34,884 nucleotides of DNA from an uncultured Lachnospiraceae bacterium (GCA_910586555.1 CAJUJY010000037.1:1-34884); one strand, 5' to 3'; positions 1-9,494 are shown, numbered from the stretch's first letter. Translations and numbers: made by a program. The notes: generated by a model not told the origin, from the sequence alone.

Positions 1-14
1 TGTAAAATAGAAAA

Positions 15-46
15 TAGACAATCACTCAGAAAAGAATGATTGTCTA
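15..46 (-). terminator. Rho-independent terminator-like hairpin (minus strand)
   Basis: A perfect 10-bp inverted repeat (TAGACAATCA at 15..24, TGATTGTCTA at 37..46) with a 12-nt loop. Read on the minus strand it is followed by TTTTCTATTTT, the expected U-rich tail. No minus-strand ORF ends just upstream of it, so the transcript it ends may be non-coding. Confidence 0.5.
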
Positions 47-392
47 CAGTCTGAAGCGTTACATGTAACGCTTTTCCGTTACAAAGTAAAACAGGTGGAT
101 CAAAAGCTATGATTTTTACTGGCATGCTGTTTTCATAAGCATAGCCGTATGACGCTGTATTTGACGTTTTAAACGTATGTTTTGTTTTAGGCTAATGTTT
201 ATAGGCTAAGATATGTTATGTGGCTGTATGGGGCTGTTACGAGGTCACAGACGTATTCTGATTATCTCTTTCTCATATTTTGTATCTAAAAAATAGCTGC
301 CCTGGCTTATACCAAAGTGGTTACGAAACCGATATAGGAGGATTCATTATTAATATATTTTTTTGTTTTGCATTTGTTTGTGAGATGCTTGT

Positions 393-422
393 ATTATAAC
401 ATGATTTTGCGTGATTGGTGAA
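393..422 (-). promoter_or_regulatory. Sigma-A-like promoter (minus strand), no ORF downstream
   Basis: On the minus strand TTCACC (417..422) is separated by 18 bp from a perfect TATAAT (393..398). Predicted transcription would start near 386 and run towards position 1. The next 350 bases contain only very short ORFs. Confidence 0.4.
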
Positions 423-712
423 TGTTAACTTGTATATGAATTATAAGAAAAGAAGTTCACAATGCATCTTTTGATACACAGGCAAACTCATAAACTGAAA
501 GGAATATCAGTATTTTACTGCTGGTGTTCTTTTCTTCAATATTCTTCCCAAAGAAGCTTATTTTGTATTTGTAGGTGTTTTGTATCAGTCTTGCATGTAT
601 TGAGATAAAACTGTGTGAGCAAAAAAATCAACCGTCCCCCTAACATGTAGAGAAAACTTGTTGTTTTTATAATATATTTCATTACAAACTATTCTTTCCA
701 GAATATTTTTTA

Positions 713-752
713 ACAGGCAGTATTACTTGTCCTGCAAGTTATACTGCCTGTT
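713..752. terminator. Long hairpin downstream of the WG-repeat gene
   Basis: The 12-bp arms AACAGGCAGTAT (713..724, slightly interrupted) and ATACTGCCTGTT (741..752) are extended by an inner ACTTG/CAAGT pairing. The plus-strand side is followed by TTTTAG. On the minus strand, where the neighbouring gene is read, the hairpin is followed by A residues, so its use as a terminator for that gene is uncertain. Confidence 0.4.
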
Positions 753-834
753 TTAGCAATAGATTATTTATATAATTTACCAGATGTAAAAACACAGTGC
801 CTTTAGGCATATATATACACAATGTCAACTACCA

Positions 835-1887
835 TTATTGTAATACAATTTTTCCCTTCTTATCAATAAAATAAAGTTTGCCCTTTTTGGATACAGCCGC
901 CCATCCTTCTGAAAAGTCATTAGCTCCATCATAATTTAGTTTTAAAGCTATCTTGCCTTTTTTATTAATATAACCATATCTCCAGTTTTTATCTGCTACC
1001 CATGCAAGCCCCTCTGAGAAATTACCTGCATATACATACTTTGGTTTTACTATTACTTTGCCCTTTTTATTTATGTATCCATACTTCCCTTTTTTACATA
1101 TCATTGCAAGCCCGTCTGAAAAATTAGAAGCAGAATCATATTTTAACTTTATTACCTCTTTACCAGTTTTATCAATAAACCTGTATTTTCCATTCTTGCC
1201 GGCAAGTGCCAGTCCTTCCGAAAAATTAGCTGCATAATCATATTCCAGGTTAATTACTACCTTTCCTTCTTTGTTGATATAACCATATTTACCGTTTTTA
1301 TCCATGACTACTGCCAGTCCTTCTGAAAAACTCCCAACATAATTAAACTCTGGTTTTATTACTTCGTTACCATTTTTATCAATAAACCCCCATTCCTGGC
1401 CAATGCTTATGCATATTGGAGCTAATCCTTCTGAGAATTGTTCAATAATATAGTATTTTGGCTCTAACACTATATTCCCATCTTTGTCAATAAGTCCCTC
1501 TTTTTCCTTTTTCCGTATCATTGCAAGACCATCTGAAAAGTTTCCAACAGCATCATATTGTAATGCTATGGCTTCATTTCCAGTTTTATCAATAAATCCC
1601 CATTTAAAATCCTTTGCTACCGCTGCAAGCCCTTCTGAAAAATCATAGGCATTATCATATTCTGGTTTTACAATCTCGTTTCCATTTTTATCAATAAAAC
1701 CCTCTGTTATGCCTTCTACAACAGTTTCTCCTTTTTCTACACGTGCTATCCCGTCTGAAAAGCCAAATAATTTGTCATACTGGCCCAACTTTGTCTTCGC
1801 AGCCTGCACCTCCATTGAAGGGATTTCTGCCATGACAAGGGTAAATGCAAGTACTAACCCTGTTATTCTTTTAATGCTGTTTCTCAT
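835..1887 (-). CDS. Secreted WG-repeat protein
   Basis: The protein has 350 residues. It begins with a signal peptide (residues 1 to about 29: basic MRNSIKR, hydrophobic core, VQAA cleavage site). The rest is nine repeats of about 35 residues with the core FSEGLA, then (W/Y)G(F/Y)I(D/N)K.GK and K..YD, which is the WG_beta_rep family. Such repeats are thought to form beta-structured extracellular or ligand-binding modules; no enzymatic role is visible. The ATG at 1887 is preceded by AAGGAG at about 10 nt. It is separated by about 220 bp from the next minus-strand gene (ends at 2108), so it probably has its own promoter. The neighbouring 753-residue membrane protein also has WG-like motifs in its C-terminal half, which suggests a shared theme. 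The product and export call is fairly safe; the function is unknown. Confidence 0.85.
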   Translation of the reverse strand: MRNSIKRITGLVLAFTLVMAEIPSMEVQAAKTKLGQYDKLFGFSDGIARVEKGETVVEGITEGFIDKNGNEIVKPEYDNAYDFSEGLAAVAKDFKWGFIDKTGNEAIALQYDAVGNFSDGLAMIRKKEKEGLIDKDGNIVLEPKYYIIEQFSEGLAPICISIGQEWGFIDKNGNEVIKPEFNYVGSFSEGLAVVMDKNGKYGYINKEGKVVINLEYDYAANFSEGLALAGKNGKYRFIDKTGKEVIKLKYDSASNFSDGLAMICKKGKYGYINKKGKVIVKPKYVYAGNFSEGLAWVADKNWRYGYINKKGKIALKLNYDGANDFSEGWAAVSKKGKLYFIDKKGKIVLQ

Positions 1888-2107
1888 ATGATTTATTCTC
1901 CTTATATAATATATTTAGATTATTCAAAGGTCACTCCTATAAACCCGTATACCATTTCTTTTTCTCTTTGCACCAATATTATATTTTATAATGTTTTCTG
2001 CCTTACAAATAAAATATGCACTATACCAGAATAACAGGCATAGTATAACTATCCGGATTTTACTGGTATTTACACATTAATGTCCATGTAAACCATGGCA
2101 GTCCATA

Positions 2108-2563
2108 TTACCAGCCTGTTTCTGTATAATCTTCTGGAAACGCTGTTCCACAATGTATACAAAATTTAGAATCAATATCACTTCTTTTATTACAATTCTG
2201 GCAAAGTTTCGTTTTTTCACTAATTTGTTCCTGGCATTCACAAGGCATTTCCTGCACCTGGTGCTTTGTTTCCAGCTCATTAAGACGGGACTGTTCCCTG
2301 GCTTTTAGTTCTTCCTGGTATGTTTTGTTCAGCTCCTGGAGATGGCGGATTTGTACAAACAGTTCTTCATATTCACTGTTCTGGTTGTCCAGATGTAATT
2401 TTACACACCTTAACCCTGTCTGGTAGACAAGTTTTTCTATTTCTTTGTCATTATTATGTATCTGGTTATTTAACTTTATTGTATCTGCTGTATATGAAAC
2501 CTTCTGGCTTACCCCTGTTCCTACAGCTGAAACCGAATCTTTCATTTTATCAAAAAATTTCAT
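2108..2563 (-). CDS. Small zinc-ribbon protein
   Basis: 151 residues. The N-terminal 95 residues are helical and charged, with coiled-coil character (heptads around residues 30 to 95, including LQELNKTYQEELKAREQ). The C-terminal 45 residues carry paired cysteines (CECQ, then CQNC and CIHC), typical of the double zinc-ribbon domains common in Firmicutes proteins. There is no signal peptide or membrane segment, so it is cytoplasmic or membrane-associated through a partner. It is the last gene of the four-gene operon, 47 nt after the stop of the zinc-ribbon membrane protein; both end or start with the same type of ribbon and may work together. AAAGG lies about 9 nt before the ATG. Specific function unknown. 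Confidence 0.75.
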   Translation of the reverse strand: MKFFDKMKDSVSAVGTGVSQKVSYTADTIKLNNQIHNNDKEIEKLVYQTGLRCVKLHLDNQNSEYEELFVQIRHLQELNKTYQEELKAREQSRLNELETKHQVQEMPCECQEQISEKTKLCQNCNKRSDIDSKFCIHCGTAFPEDYTETGW

Positions 2564-2610
2564 TTATCCATGCCAGCCTTTCTTTTATAATTCCAATCCT
2601 GTCCCTATAA

Positions 2611-4875
2611 TTATCCCAATCTCAGGCTGATTGGTTTTTCTGGTGCTGATACTAATACTGCCTTTTTTGTATAAAGATTAATCCAGCCAGTTTCTTTACC
2701 TCCATTAGCCATAAACCCTTCTATCTCCAAATCTGCATTTGTGACAGACAGCATTTCCTGTCCGCCAGAATCGTTATACAGCCAGACAGATTCCTGCTTT
2801 TTTCCAGATTCATTTTCTATATTTCCGGCAGCAAGCAGTCCATATTCTGTAAGACAATATTTTACACCCTCTGGTATTTCAACAGGTTTTAAAACTTCAT
2901 CAAAATTGTCATCAAGGATATAAAACCATCCAGATATAGTAATAACCCAGTACTGCCCGCTGGCATATAAAATATTTTTCACACCTCTGCCGTTGTTAAG
3001 TTCTTTTACAGCTTTTCCTGAGTTGTCATAAATTGTATTCCCATCACCTAACAGATATTTTTCATTCAAACGGGTTCTTACAGGCTGGTCTTCCAGGTTA
3101 GCATCAAGCTGTTCAAGTATTGTCATTCCGCCAATCCTGTTCTCTTTTTCTTTAGCCACAATTTCATCATACTGGTTCTGTGTTATTAATTCCCCATCTG
3201 ACATATTAATAATTCCTGAGGCATACTGGCTGTTACCATCTTTATATCCGCTTTCATACTGGTAATAACCAGCACAGTTGTCATTTGGGTTTTTGTATAA
3301 TAAAGCATCATCTTTTCCAGGAATAGCTTCTTTAATGTCAATATACCCTGCTTCGAGCAGTTTTTTAGAATTTCCATCTGGCTTCACATATTCAAGTACC
3401 TGGTAATCCCCATGTTCATAATCAGACATAAAAGTTTTTTTAAGTACACTTCCATTAGGTGTAACATTATAATAAACACTTCTTATACCATCTTCTGCTT
3501 CTTTTTCATCATTACTGAACATGGTATTGCCTTCTTTATCCAGAATTATATGGCTTGTGCAGTTATCATCCAGTGTTCCTGCCCATACAGAGCACATACC
3601 ATTTTCATTAACAGCAGCACCAAGCCCGCCATTTGCTGCCAAAAAACTGCTATACACTTTTCCTTTTTTATCTATGATACTGTATACATAAGGTTCAAGT
3701 GCCCTTATTTTATCTTCGTCTATATATGTATAATATTCATCTGGTGTATCTTCATCTTCATCATTCTGGTTACCTGCCTTTAATATATCATCAGCATTTT
3801 CTATACCCATCTGTGTTAAAAAACTGCTTTTCCACTGGTAAAGGTTATCTTTCCATTCTTTTTTCTTATGTTCCAGTGCATCAGTCCTGCCTTTATAATT
3901 TTCTGACTGCATGCATATATTAAAATCTTTTTCTATATCCTCACCCCAATGTCCAGATAAATCTGTAACATTTTCATTTTTAAGGGCTTTCTTTCTCTCT
4001 GAAAGGGCTTCATTTGCTATAATATAACCACTATCCCTTTCAATCTGTTCAAGCATCTGGCCAATTGTCCCATAACTCCTTACGAAGGCAAAATCCCCTC
4101 CAAATGCAACAGGAACCATTGCATCTTTCCTGGCATTATTTTCTTCTTCTTGTGACTTTATAGCAAGGCTTTCTAAAAGACCAAGCCCCACAGCTTCGAT
4201 AACACCCCTTATACCCCTTCCAAATTCACTGTCACTTAGCACAATTCCAACACCTTGTCCAGCCATATATGAACTTAGAGGGCTTTTTCCATATTGGTAA
4301 GCTGCCTCATCTGCAAGCACATTTTTTAACTCTGGGTCATATTCATTAACTGCCTGGTAAAACTTTTCGGTAACCCCTGTAAGATTTTCAAATTCTTCTT
4401 TTATATCCCCATATTCATCATAATTTTTCATATAAGCCAGTATATAGGCATCTAATGCTTTCATTTCATCATCATAAGAACTTTTATATTCTTTTTCCAG
4501 TTCTGTTACCTGTTTTTTAGAAAAAGGTGAATCTTTATAATATTCTTTGTTAAAACTGCTTCTTACGTCTTGTACCCTGGATGTATTATTATGGAATTTT
4601 GTAAAAATAAGAATACATACAGCAGCAAGCACAATAATGCCTGCTGCCCCTGCATAATACCACTTAAAAAACTTTCTGTGCCTTTCCCTGCCATATGACA
4701 GGCCATGGCCTGTTTGTGTATCTTCTGTTTGCTGTGTTATTATACTGGCTGTTGTCCCACATCCAGGACAGAATTTTCCTCCAGGCGGTATTTTATGGCC
4801 GCAATTTTTACAAAACACAGTCTGTGTATTTTGTATATCTGCTTCTGTCTGTTGCCCTCTGCCATATATATTCAC
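2611..4875 (-). CDS. Zinc-ribbon membrane protein with WG-like C-terminal region
   Basis: About 754 residues. An N-terminal zinc ribbon (CKNCGHKIPPGGKFCPGCG, roughly residues 21 to 39) is followed by a single transmembrane segment (about residues 73 to 91, GAAGIIVLAAVCILIF) after a basic stretch. This suggests a cytoplasmic ribbon and a large extracellular domain. The outer part is charged and helical, then becomes beta-rich with WG-like phrases (IIDKKGKVY, ILDKEGNTMF). I place the start at GTG 4875, because GGGAGGGG lies just upstream at good spacing; the in-frame ATG at 4890 overlaps that ribosome binding site and has none of its own. It is the third gene of the operon, 35 nt after the BspA-like gene. 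A sensor or scaffold role is possible but not shown. Confidence 0.75.
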   Translation of the reverse strand: MNIYGRGQQTEADIQNTQTVFCKNCGHKIPPGGKFCPGCGTTASIITQQTEDTQTGHGLSYGRERHRKFFKWYYAGAAGIIVLAAVCILIFTKFHNNTSRVQDVRSSFNKEYYKDSPFSKKQVTELEKEYKSSYDDEMKALDAYILAYMKNYDEYGDIKEEFENLTGVTEKFYQAVNEYDPELKNVLADEAAYQYGKSPLSSYMAGQGVGIVLSDSEFGRGIRGVIEAVGLGLLESLAIKSQEEENNARKDAMVPVAFGGDFAFVRSYGTIGQMLEQIERDSGYIIANEALSERKKALKNENVTDLSGHWGEDIEKDFNICMQSENYKGRTDALEHKKKEWKDNLYQWKSSFLTQMGIENADDILKAGNQNDEDEDTPDEYYTYIDEDKIRALEPYVYSIIDKKGKVYSSFLAANGGLGAAVNENGMCSVWAGTLDDNCTSHIILDKEGNTMFSNDEKEAEDGIRSVYYNVTPNGSVLKKTFMSDYEHGDYQVLEYVKPDGNSKKLLEAGYIDIKEAIPGKDDALLYKNPNDNCAGYYQYESGYKDGNSQYASGIINMSDGELITQNQYDEIVAKEKENRIGGMTILEQLDANLEDQPVRTRLNEKYLLGDGNTIYDNSGKAVKELNNGRGVKNILYASGQYWVITISGWFYILDDNFDEVLKPVEIPEGVKYCLTEYGLLAAGNIENESGKKQESVWLYNDSGGQEMLSVTNADLEIEGFMANGGKETGWINLYTKKAVLVSAPEKPISLRLG

Positions 4876-4910
4876 TGTTTCCCCTCCCATTTTGTTAAAA
4901 AGAAATAAAA

Positions 4911-7748
4911 CTATTTTTTAACCTTTATATTTTTACCTGCACCTTTGGATTTAATAATCTTTTTATATACCTTAACTTTATTGCCAGGCACTTTAACTGT
5001 TACTTTGCTGTCTATCCCTTTAAGTGCATTTTTACCAACCATTTTGTTTGTAAGTTTATTGGTTTTTATAACAATATATTTTAAGTTCTTGCACCCATTA
5101 AATGCATTTTTACCAATTTTCTCAATATTTTTGCCTATTGTGATTTTTGAAATTTTTTTGTTACCCATAAAACTATTTTTTGCTATAGCTGTAACTTTAT
5201 AAGTTGAATTAAAAATTTCAATAGATGGAGGAATTACTATATCTTTATTATTTTTTCCAGTACCTGTACATTCTACTGTCCTACTGCCATCTTTGACAGA
5301 GGTCACCTTATAATTAATACCATTAATAACAACTTTTTTACCTATACCAGTTTCAAATCCAGCATCCTCTGACGGAGAAGCACTTGGAGACATTGTTGGT
5401 TTTATTGTTGGTGAAGGCAAAGCATCTGGAGTTGCTGTTGGTTTTGCTGTTGGCGAAGGTAAAACACCTGGAGTTGCTGTTGGTTTTACTGTTGGTGAAG
5501 GCAAAACATCTGGAGTTGCTGTTGGTTTTGTTGTTGGCGAAGGCAAAGCACCTGGAGTTGCTGTTGGTTTTACTGTTGGCGAAGGTGAAACACTTGGAGC
5601 TGCTGTTGGTTCATTATTGTTCTTTTGGTTACTTGTAACTGTTATTTTCACTGTAGCGGATGCTTTTTTATAAATCTCTGTTTCAGGTACAGTCACAGTA
5701 ATTACAGCCTTTCCTGGTGCAATCCCTGTAACCACACCTTCACTATCCACAACCGCTACTGATGTATCATTGGATGAATAAGTATATGTACAATTTTCAT
5801 TAACAGAATCAGCCACAACTATCCTTGTTATGGTATTTGTTTCAATGGTGCTGCTTTCTGCATTGGCGGTAATATTACGCGGCTGTTTATTTGTTATATA
5901 AATAACTGACACTTCACCTTCATAAGAACCAATTCCCAAAACAAGCACTTTTGCTACATAATATTCAGTATCTGGAAGATTAAAAATATAACATACAATA
6001 TAATCTTTATTTTGCTCCAATACAGTACCATCTAATGTAACAGTCACTGATGGCTGGTTAACCTCTATATCCTCTCCTAACGCCAGCACTGCATTTTCAA
6101 TAGGCTGGCATGTCCCTTTTGTATATGGAATCCATGAAATAGTCCCGCTATGGCCAGTCAGGATATCTTGTGTCCATGTAGGGTCATCTGCAATATAATA
6201 GGCATTTGCAGTACATTTTAAAAATACCTCGTCATAAAATTCCCCATGAATGATGCCTCCAAATTCTGGCGCATTTCCTGAAAAATATATATGTTTTAAT
6301 TCATAGCATCCCATAAAAGCATTTACCCCTAAGGATTTGACAGATGCCGGCAGCCTGATTACTGCTATACCACTATCAGCAAAACATCCAGGACCAATTA
6401 CAGCCAGGTTATCTCCCTCAATAGTAATACTTTTTAACCTGAAAGTACCATTAAATGCACCTTTACCAAGTTCTGAAACTGATTCAGGAATAACAACATG
6501 TTCTATATTGACATTTCCAGAAAAGGCAGAATCTCCAACTTTCGTTACTGTAGAAGGAATCTCTATTTCTTTTGCAACAGGACATGCAACCAGGACACTG
6601 CTATCTTTGCTATAAATTACCTGGTTTTCTGATTTGTAATTAGGATTATCAACAGCAACAGAAAGATTTTTAAGTTTCCAGCAGTTTTCAAATGCAAACT
6701 CACCAATATAAGTGACAGACGCTGGGATATGGATGCTTTCCAGTTCAAAACAATCGCGGAAGGCTTCATCACCTATGCTGGTTAAAGTATCTGGCAGCAT
6801 AATCTCTGAAAAATTTCTACCTTGGAATATCCCTTTATCCAAACCTTTTACTTTTAATCCATCAATCATTTCAGGAACTTCCAAAACGCCTCCTGTATTA
6901 TATCCATCATATTGTGTAACTATAACACCATCATAATTGTTATTTTCATAATACTGGAATAGTGATGTCCTTTTCCATACATTATAATTACGGTATCCAT
7001 CTTCACCTTTCTTTGAGGTATAACTAGCTTCTATTACATAATATACCCCATTTAACTCTACAATAGGCTGTACATGGTTGTCATATCCAGCATAACTCCC
7101 ATCTATTCCCCACGATTCAATTCCAAGCTTTGAACATAATGTAATAATTGCATTTGTACTGGCTGCACAGTCACCACCACCATATAAAATCATACTATAT
7201 ACATTACTATATCTGGTTGAATAATCATATTGCGCTGGAAACCTGGCAAGTGCCTCCATCTTTTCAATGTCAGTCATGGCATCTGTAATATTTTCTTGCA
7301 GATATGTATCCATAATTTCATCACAATACACTATAGAATAATCAATTACATGTACCGTTATGTAATAAGTCTTGCCAGCAGTTTCTGCTTCAATTTTTGT
7401 AGTACCGCCATACAGGGTATAATAATCATAATCATTTGTTTGCTGTGGAGAACCAGAATTTCCTCTCCAGTAAAAGTAACGTGGGGTAATAAGCCCATCT
7501 TGTGAAATATTTGCAGAATCCCCATCAAAAATATGGTATTTCACATCCTGGCTATTACCATAATTAAGCTGGAAACTTTGTGGCAAGCTATCAGGTATGC
7601 TTATCTTTCCAGCTTCACGGCTTCCTATACCATAAATTGTTATTTCCATATCTGGTTCTTCAGCTTCTACATGATGTGAAAATGCAAAAAAAGATATGGC
7701 AATAATTATAAATAGTATTCCTTTTCCATATTTTTTTAAATTTTTCAT
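4911..7748 (-). CDS. Secreted BspA-like leucine-rich-repeat protein with transglutaminase-like and Big_2 domains
   Basis: 945 residues. The order is: signal peptide (about 1 to 29); a transglutaminase-like core around residues 190 to 245, with GDCAASTNAI (candidate nucleophile Cys), DNHVQPI (His) and VIEASY (acidic residue); five or more BspA-type (LRR_5) repeats (IGDEAFRDC, IGEFAFENC, LGKGAFNG) to about residue 500; a Big_2 immunoglobulin-like domain (SSNDTSVAVVDSEGVVTGIA); a Pro/Thr/Ser linker of tandem repeats; and a basic C-terminal LRR_5 unit (IGKNAFNGCKNL). There is no LPXTG, so retention may rely on the basic tail. BspA-like repeats are known from adhesins; the transglutaminase-like fold could be a protease or crosslinking enzyme, but activity is inferred only. 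AAGGAG lies 7 nt before the ATG. It lies 30 nt after the PPC gene in the same operon. Confidence 0.85.
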   Translation of the reverse strand: MKNLKKYGKGILFIIIAISFFAFSHHVEAEEPDMEITIYGIGSREAGKISIPDSLPQSFQLNYGNSQDVKYHIFDGDSANISQDGLITPRYFYWRGNSGSPQQTNDYDYYTLYGGTTKIEAETAGKTYYITVHVIDYSIVYCDEIMDTYLQENITDAMTDIEKMEALARFPAQYDYSTRYSNVYSMILYGGGDCAASTNAIITLCSKLGIESWGIDGSYAGYDNHVQPIVELNGVYYVIEASYTSKKGEDGYRNYNVWKRTSLFQYYENNNYDGVIVTQYDGYNTGGVLEVPEMIDGLKVKGLDKGIFQGRNFSEIMLPDTLTSIGDEAFRDCFELESIHIPASVTYIGEFAFENCWKLKNLSVAVDNPNYKSENQVIYSKDSSVLVACPVAKEIEIPSTVTKVGDSAFSGNVNIEHVVIPESVSELGKGAFNGTFRLKSITIEGDNLAVIGPGCFADSGIAVIRLPASVKSLGVNAFMGCYELKHIYFSGNAPEFGGIIHGEFYDEVFLKCTANAYYIADDPTWTQDILTGHSGTISWIPYTKGTCQPIENAVLALGEDIEVNQPSVTVTLDGTVLEQNKDYIVCYIFNLPDTEYYVAKVLVLGIGSYEGEVSVIYITNKQPRNITANAESSTIETNTITRIVVADSVNENCTYTYSSNDTSVAVVDSEGVVTGIAPGKAVITVTVPETEIYKKASATVKITVTSNQKNNNEPTAAPSVSPSPTVKPTATPGALPSPTTKPTATPDVLPSPTVKPTATPGVLPSPTAKPTATPDALPSPTIKPTMSPSASPSEDAGFETGIGKKVVINGINYKVTSVKDGSRTVECTGTGKNNKDIVIPPSIEIFNSTYKVTAIAKNSFMGNKKISKITIGKNIEKIGKNAFNGCKNLKYIVIKTNKLTNKMVGKNALKGIDSKVTVKVPGNKVKVYKKIIKSKGAGKNIKVKK
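5383..5612 (-). repeat. Tandem repeats of about 48 bp coding a Pro/Thr/Ser linker
   Basis: Inside the BspA-like gene, about five imperfect 48-bp units encode 16-residue blocks of the type LPSPTVKPTATPG. Units differ at a few positions (V/T/A/I before KP; GA, DV, GV or DA after TP). They form a flexible, probably extracellular spacer between the Big_2 domain and the C-terminal LRR. Such repeats may change in number by slippage. Confidence 0.85.
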
Positions 7749-7778
7749 TATTTTTTATCTCCTTAGATTATTTTTTCA

Positions 7779-8921
7779 TTATTTCTTAATAATAACAGAT
7801 TTCTTTTTGCTCCATTTACCATATTCCTTTATACCATTAATTTCTTCATAAGCACGTATCTTTATATAGTATTTTTTCTTCTTTGCTAGTCCATAATAAG
7901 ATGTGCTTGTTACAGAAGAATCCAGTTCACTTTTAACTACACTACTCTTGAAATTGGATTTTACTGAATACCAGAGTTCATATCCATTAGCTCCTGTCAC
8001 ACTGTCCCATTTTACATTTATGCTTCCGTCAGAAGAATTTTTTACGCTTTTTAGCTTTGGGGCAGCTGAAATCTTTTTTATATAGTCAATGGAAAATGTA
8101 TAAGAGCCAACACCACTATTTACATTTTCTTTTGCAATAGCAAGATAATAAGTACCTTTTTTTAATGATACAGGCTGGGTGGTTTTATAACCACTATCTA
8201 CAGAATTTGTATATGCCAGGTTCAATGACTGGTCATAAAAACCATATTTTATTGTATTACTTACAGAGTTTGTCATATTGAAGGTGATTTTTCCTGCTGA
8301 AGGTATCTGAAATTTGTAATAATCAATATCATCATTTTGTGCAAGTATGCCCTTATATTTCTTTTTAAGACTGATACAGGAAGCATAAGATGATATATCA
8401 TTGTTAAAGTCTTGTGTTTCCATGAAGCTTTCACCCATAGAATCCATGTTTGCTATAAATGAGAATGCTGTTGAACAGGGAAATTCTGCCATAAGGTAAT
8501 AATTTCCTCCTGTCAGATATATATCATTCAATGAAAATGACTCATATTTTGTAGCACTATAAATTTCTGTTTGTGAATTATCATAAATCTTTATAATCAT
8601 ACTTCCAAAATATGCACTTGCACTTACATCGAATGCCAGATCAACTTTTCCTGCCTGTTCTAATGAGAATTTATAATATCTTTTACCACCACTGTCTGGA
8701 AATGTTCCTGCCACAGAAACTCCTGGCTCAATTTCCCTGGCTTTTGAAAAACTGGTATTTGTTTCAGATGGAAACTCTGTTTCCTCTGCATGCACTGTAT
8801 GTATTGTTACAGGCAGCCATGCAGATGTTCCCAATATGGACAATATTGCTATACATGCCACTATTTTCCTTTTTATTCCTTTTTTATCCATTTTATTCTC
8901 CTTTTTTAATTTGGTTTTCAT
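7779..8921 (-). CDS. Secreted protein with PPC-like and fibronectin-III-like domains
   Basis: 380 residues from the first ATG. It has a signal peptide (hydrophobic core IVACIAILSILGTSAWL, cleavage near VHAEE). Two beta-rich repeats follow that resemble bacterial pre-peptidase C-terminal (PPC) domains: one after residue 55 (phrases KYYKFSLEQAGKVDLAFD and NYYLMAEF) and a second around 190 to 280 (DDIDYYKFQIPSAGKITFN, GTYYLAIAKE). The last 95 residues look like a fibronectin-III module (VKWDSVTGANGYELWYS, YYIKIRAYEE). Two in-frame ATGs each have a good ribbon of ribosome-binding sequence: 8921 (AAGGAGG, 8 nt) and 8891 (AAGGAG, 6 nt). The second gives the more usual signal peptide. It is the first gene of the operon under the promoter at 9063..9091. 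No catalytic motif seen; role probably in adhesion or matrix. Confidence 0.8.
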   Translation of the reverse strand: MKTKLKKENKMDKKGIKRKIVACIAILSILGTSAWLPVTIHTVHAEETEFPSETNTSFSKAREIEPGVSVAGTFPDSGGKRYYKFSLEQAGKVDLAFDVSASAYFGSMIIKIYDNSQTEIYSATKYESFSLNDIYLTGGNYYLMAEFPCSTAFSFIANMDSMGESFMETQDFNNDISSYASCISLKKKYKGILAQNDDIDYYKFQIPSAGKITFNMTNSVSNTIKYGFYDQSLNLAYTNSVDSGYKTTQPVSLKKGTYYLAIAKENVNSGVGSYTFSIDYIKKISAAPKLKSVKNSSDGSINVKWDSVTGANGYELWYSVKSNFKSSVVKSELDSSVTSTSYYGLAKKKKYYIKIRAYEEINGIKEYGKWSKKKSVIIKK

Positions 8922-9062
8922 TTTATAATCCTCCTTGTATAATATATCCAGGTCATTTAAAGGGAGTACCTGTAAACTCTTGAATTTTTTAAGTTTTTTA
9001 CATCTGTTTTTCTGTTTGTGGAACCGTTCTGGCCAATAAAAGCAATGTTAATTGTAAGTTAA

Positions 9063-9091
9063 AGTATAATACCATTTTAATCTTGTGTCAA
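9063..9091 (-). promoter_or_regulatory. Strong sigma-A promoter of the secreted-protein operon
   Basis: On the minus strand a perfect TTGACA (9086..9091) and TATACT (9063..9068) are spaced by exactly 17 bp. It lies about 140 bp upstream of the PPC-type gene and reads into it. The divergent XRE gene starts at 9205, so the regulator may act on this promoter; that is inference from position only. Confidence 0.75.
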
Positions 9092-9204
9092 CTCAAAACA
9101 TCTAATAAGGTTGGTAACTATCTCTTATGATTATCATACTTATTTTATGGTAATGCAATGTCTGGATAACCGTTTTATTCTTATACCAAAAAGGAGTTAA
9201 AAAT

Positions 9205-9489
9205 ATGATAGCTGACAAGATTAAGGAATTACGGGAAGCAAACAGCATGACACAGAATGAAGTTGCAAAAAGGCTTAGTATCACACGTAGCAGTGTGAAT
9301 GCCTGGGAAATGGGGCTTTCTATCCCTTCCACGATGTATATAGTAGAGCTGGCACATCTTTTTTCTGTGTCTGCTGACTACCTGCTTGGATTGGATTCCA
9401 GGACAGTACTTGATATTTCAGGACTTGATGATGATAGTGTAAAGATTTTAAACGATATGGTGCGTTATATGCGTGAAAGACAGAGATAA
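9205..9489 (+). CDS. XRE-family HTH transcriptional regulator 1
   Basis: 94 residues. An N-terminal Cro/C1-type helix-turn-helix covers residues 5 to 60 (IKELREANSMTQNEVAKRLSITRSSVNAWEMG, with the recognition helix around SITRSSVNAWE). A short C-terminal tail (LDISGLDDDSVKILNDMVRYMRERQ) is probably used for dimerisation. AAGGAG lies 7 nt before the ATG. It is divergent from the secreted-protein operon and followed by a close paralogue. It is probably a repressor of its own or the divergent promoter. Family call is very safe; the target is inferred. Confidence 0.92.
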   Translation: MIADKIKELREANSMTQNEVAKRLSITRSSVNAWEMGLSIPSTMYIVELAHLFSVSADYLLGLDSRTVLDISGLDDDSVKILNDMVRYMRERQR

Positions 9490-9494
9490 GCTAT

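Larger units (their letters stand above)
1..834. other. Gene-free left end with hairpins
   Basis: I find no convincing coding region on either strand in these 834 bases. The stretch holds a minus-strand promoter-like sequence (393..422), a perfect 18-bp palindrome AGCGTTACATGTAACGCT at 55..72, a 10-bp hairpin at 15..46, and a long hairpin at 713..752. The promoter and the hairpin at 15..46 face the same way and could bound a non-coding transcript of about 380 nt. The palindrome may instead be an operator or the edge of a mobile element lying outside the window. Confidence 0.5.

Noticed and set aside
5383..5612. Tandem repeat as a possible CRISPR array
   Set aside because: Units are contiguous 48-bp codon-phased repeats without unique spacers, and they encode a protein linker.
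5384..5638. Leu/Val-rich repeat ORF on the plus strand
   Set aside because: It is the antisense shadow of the Pro/Thr/Ser linker of the BspA-like gene, with no ribosome binding site.
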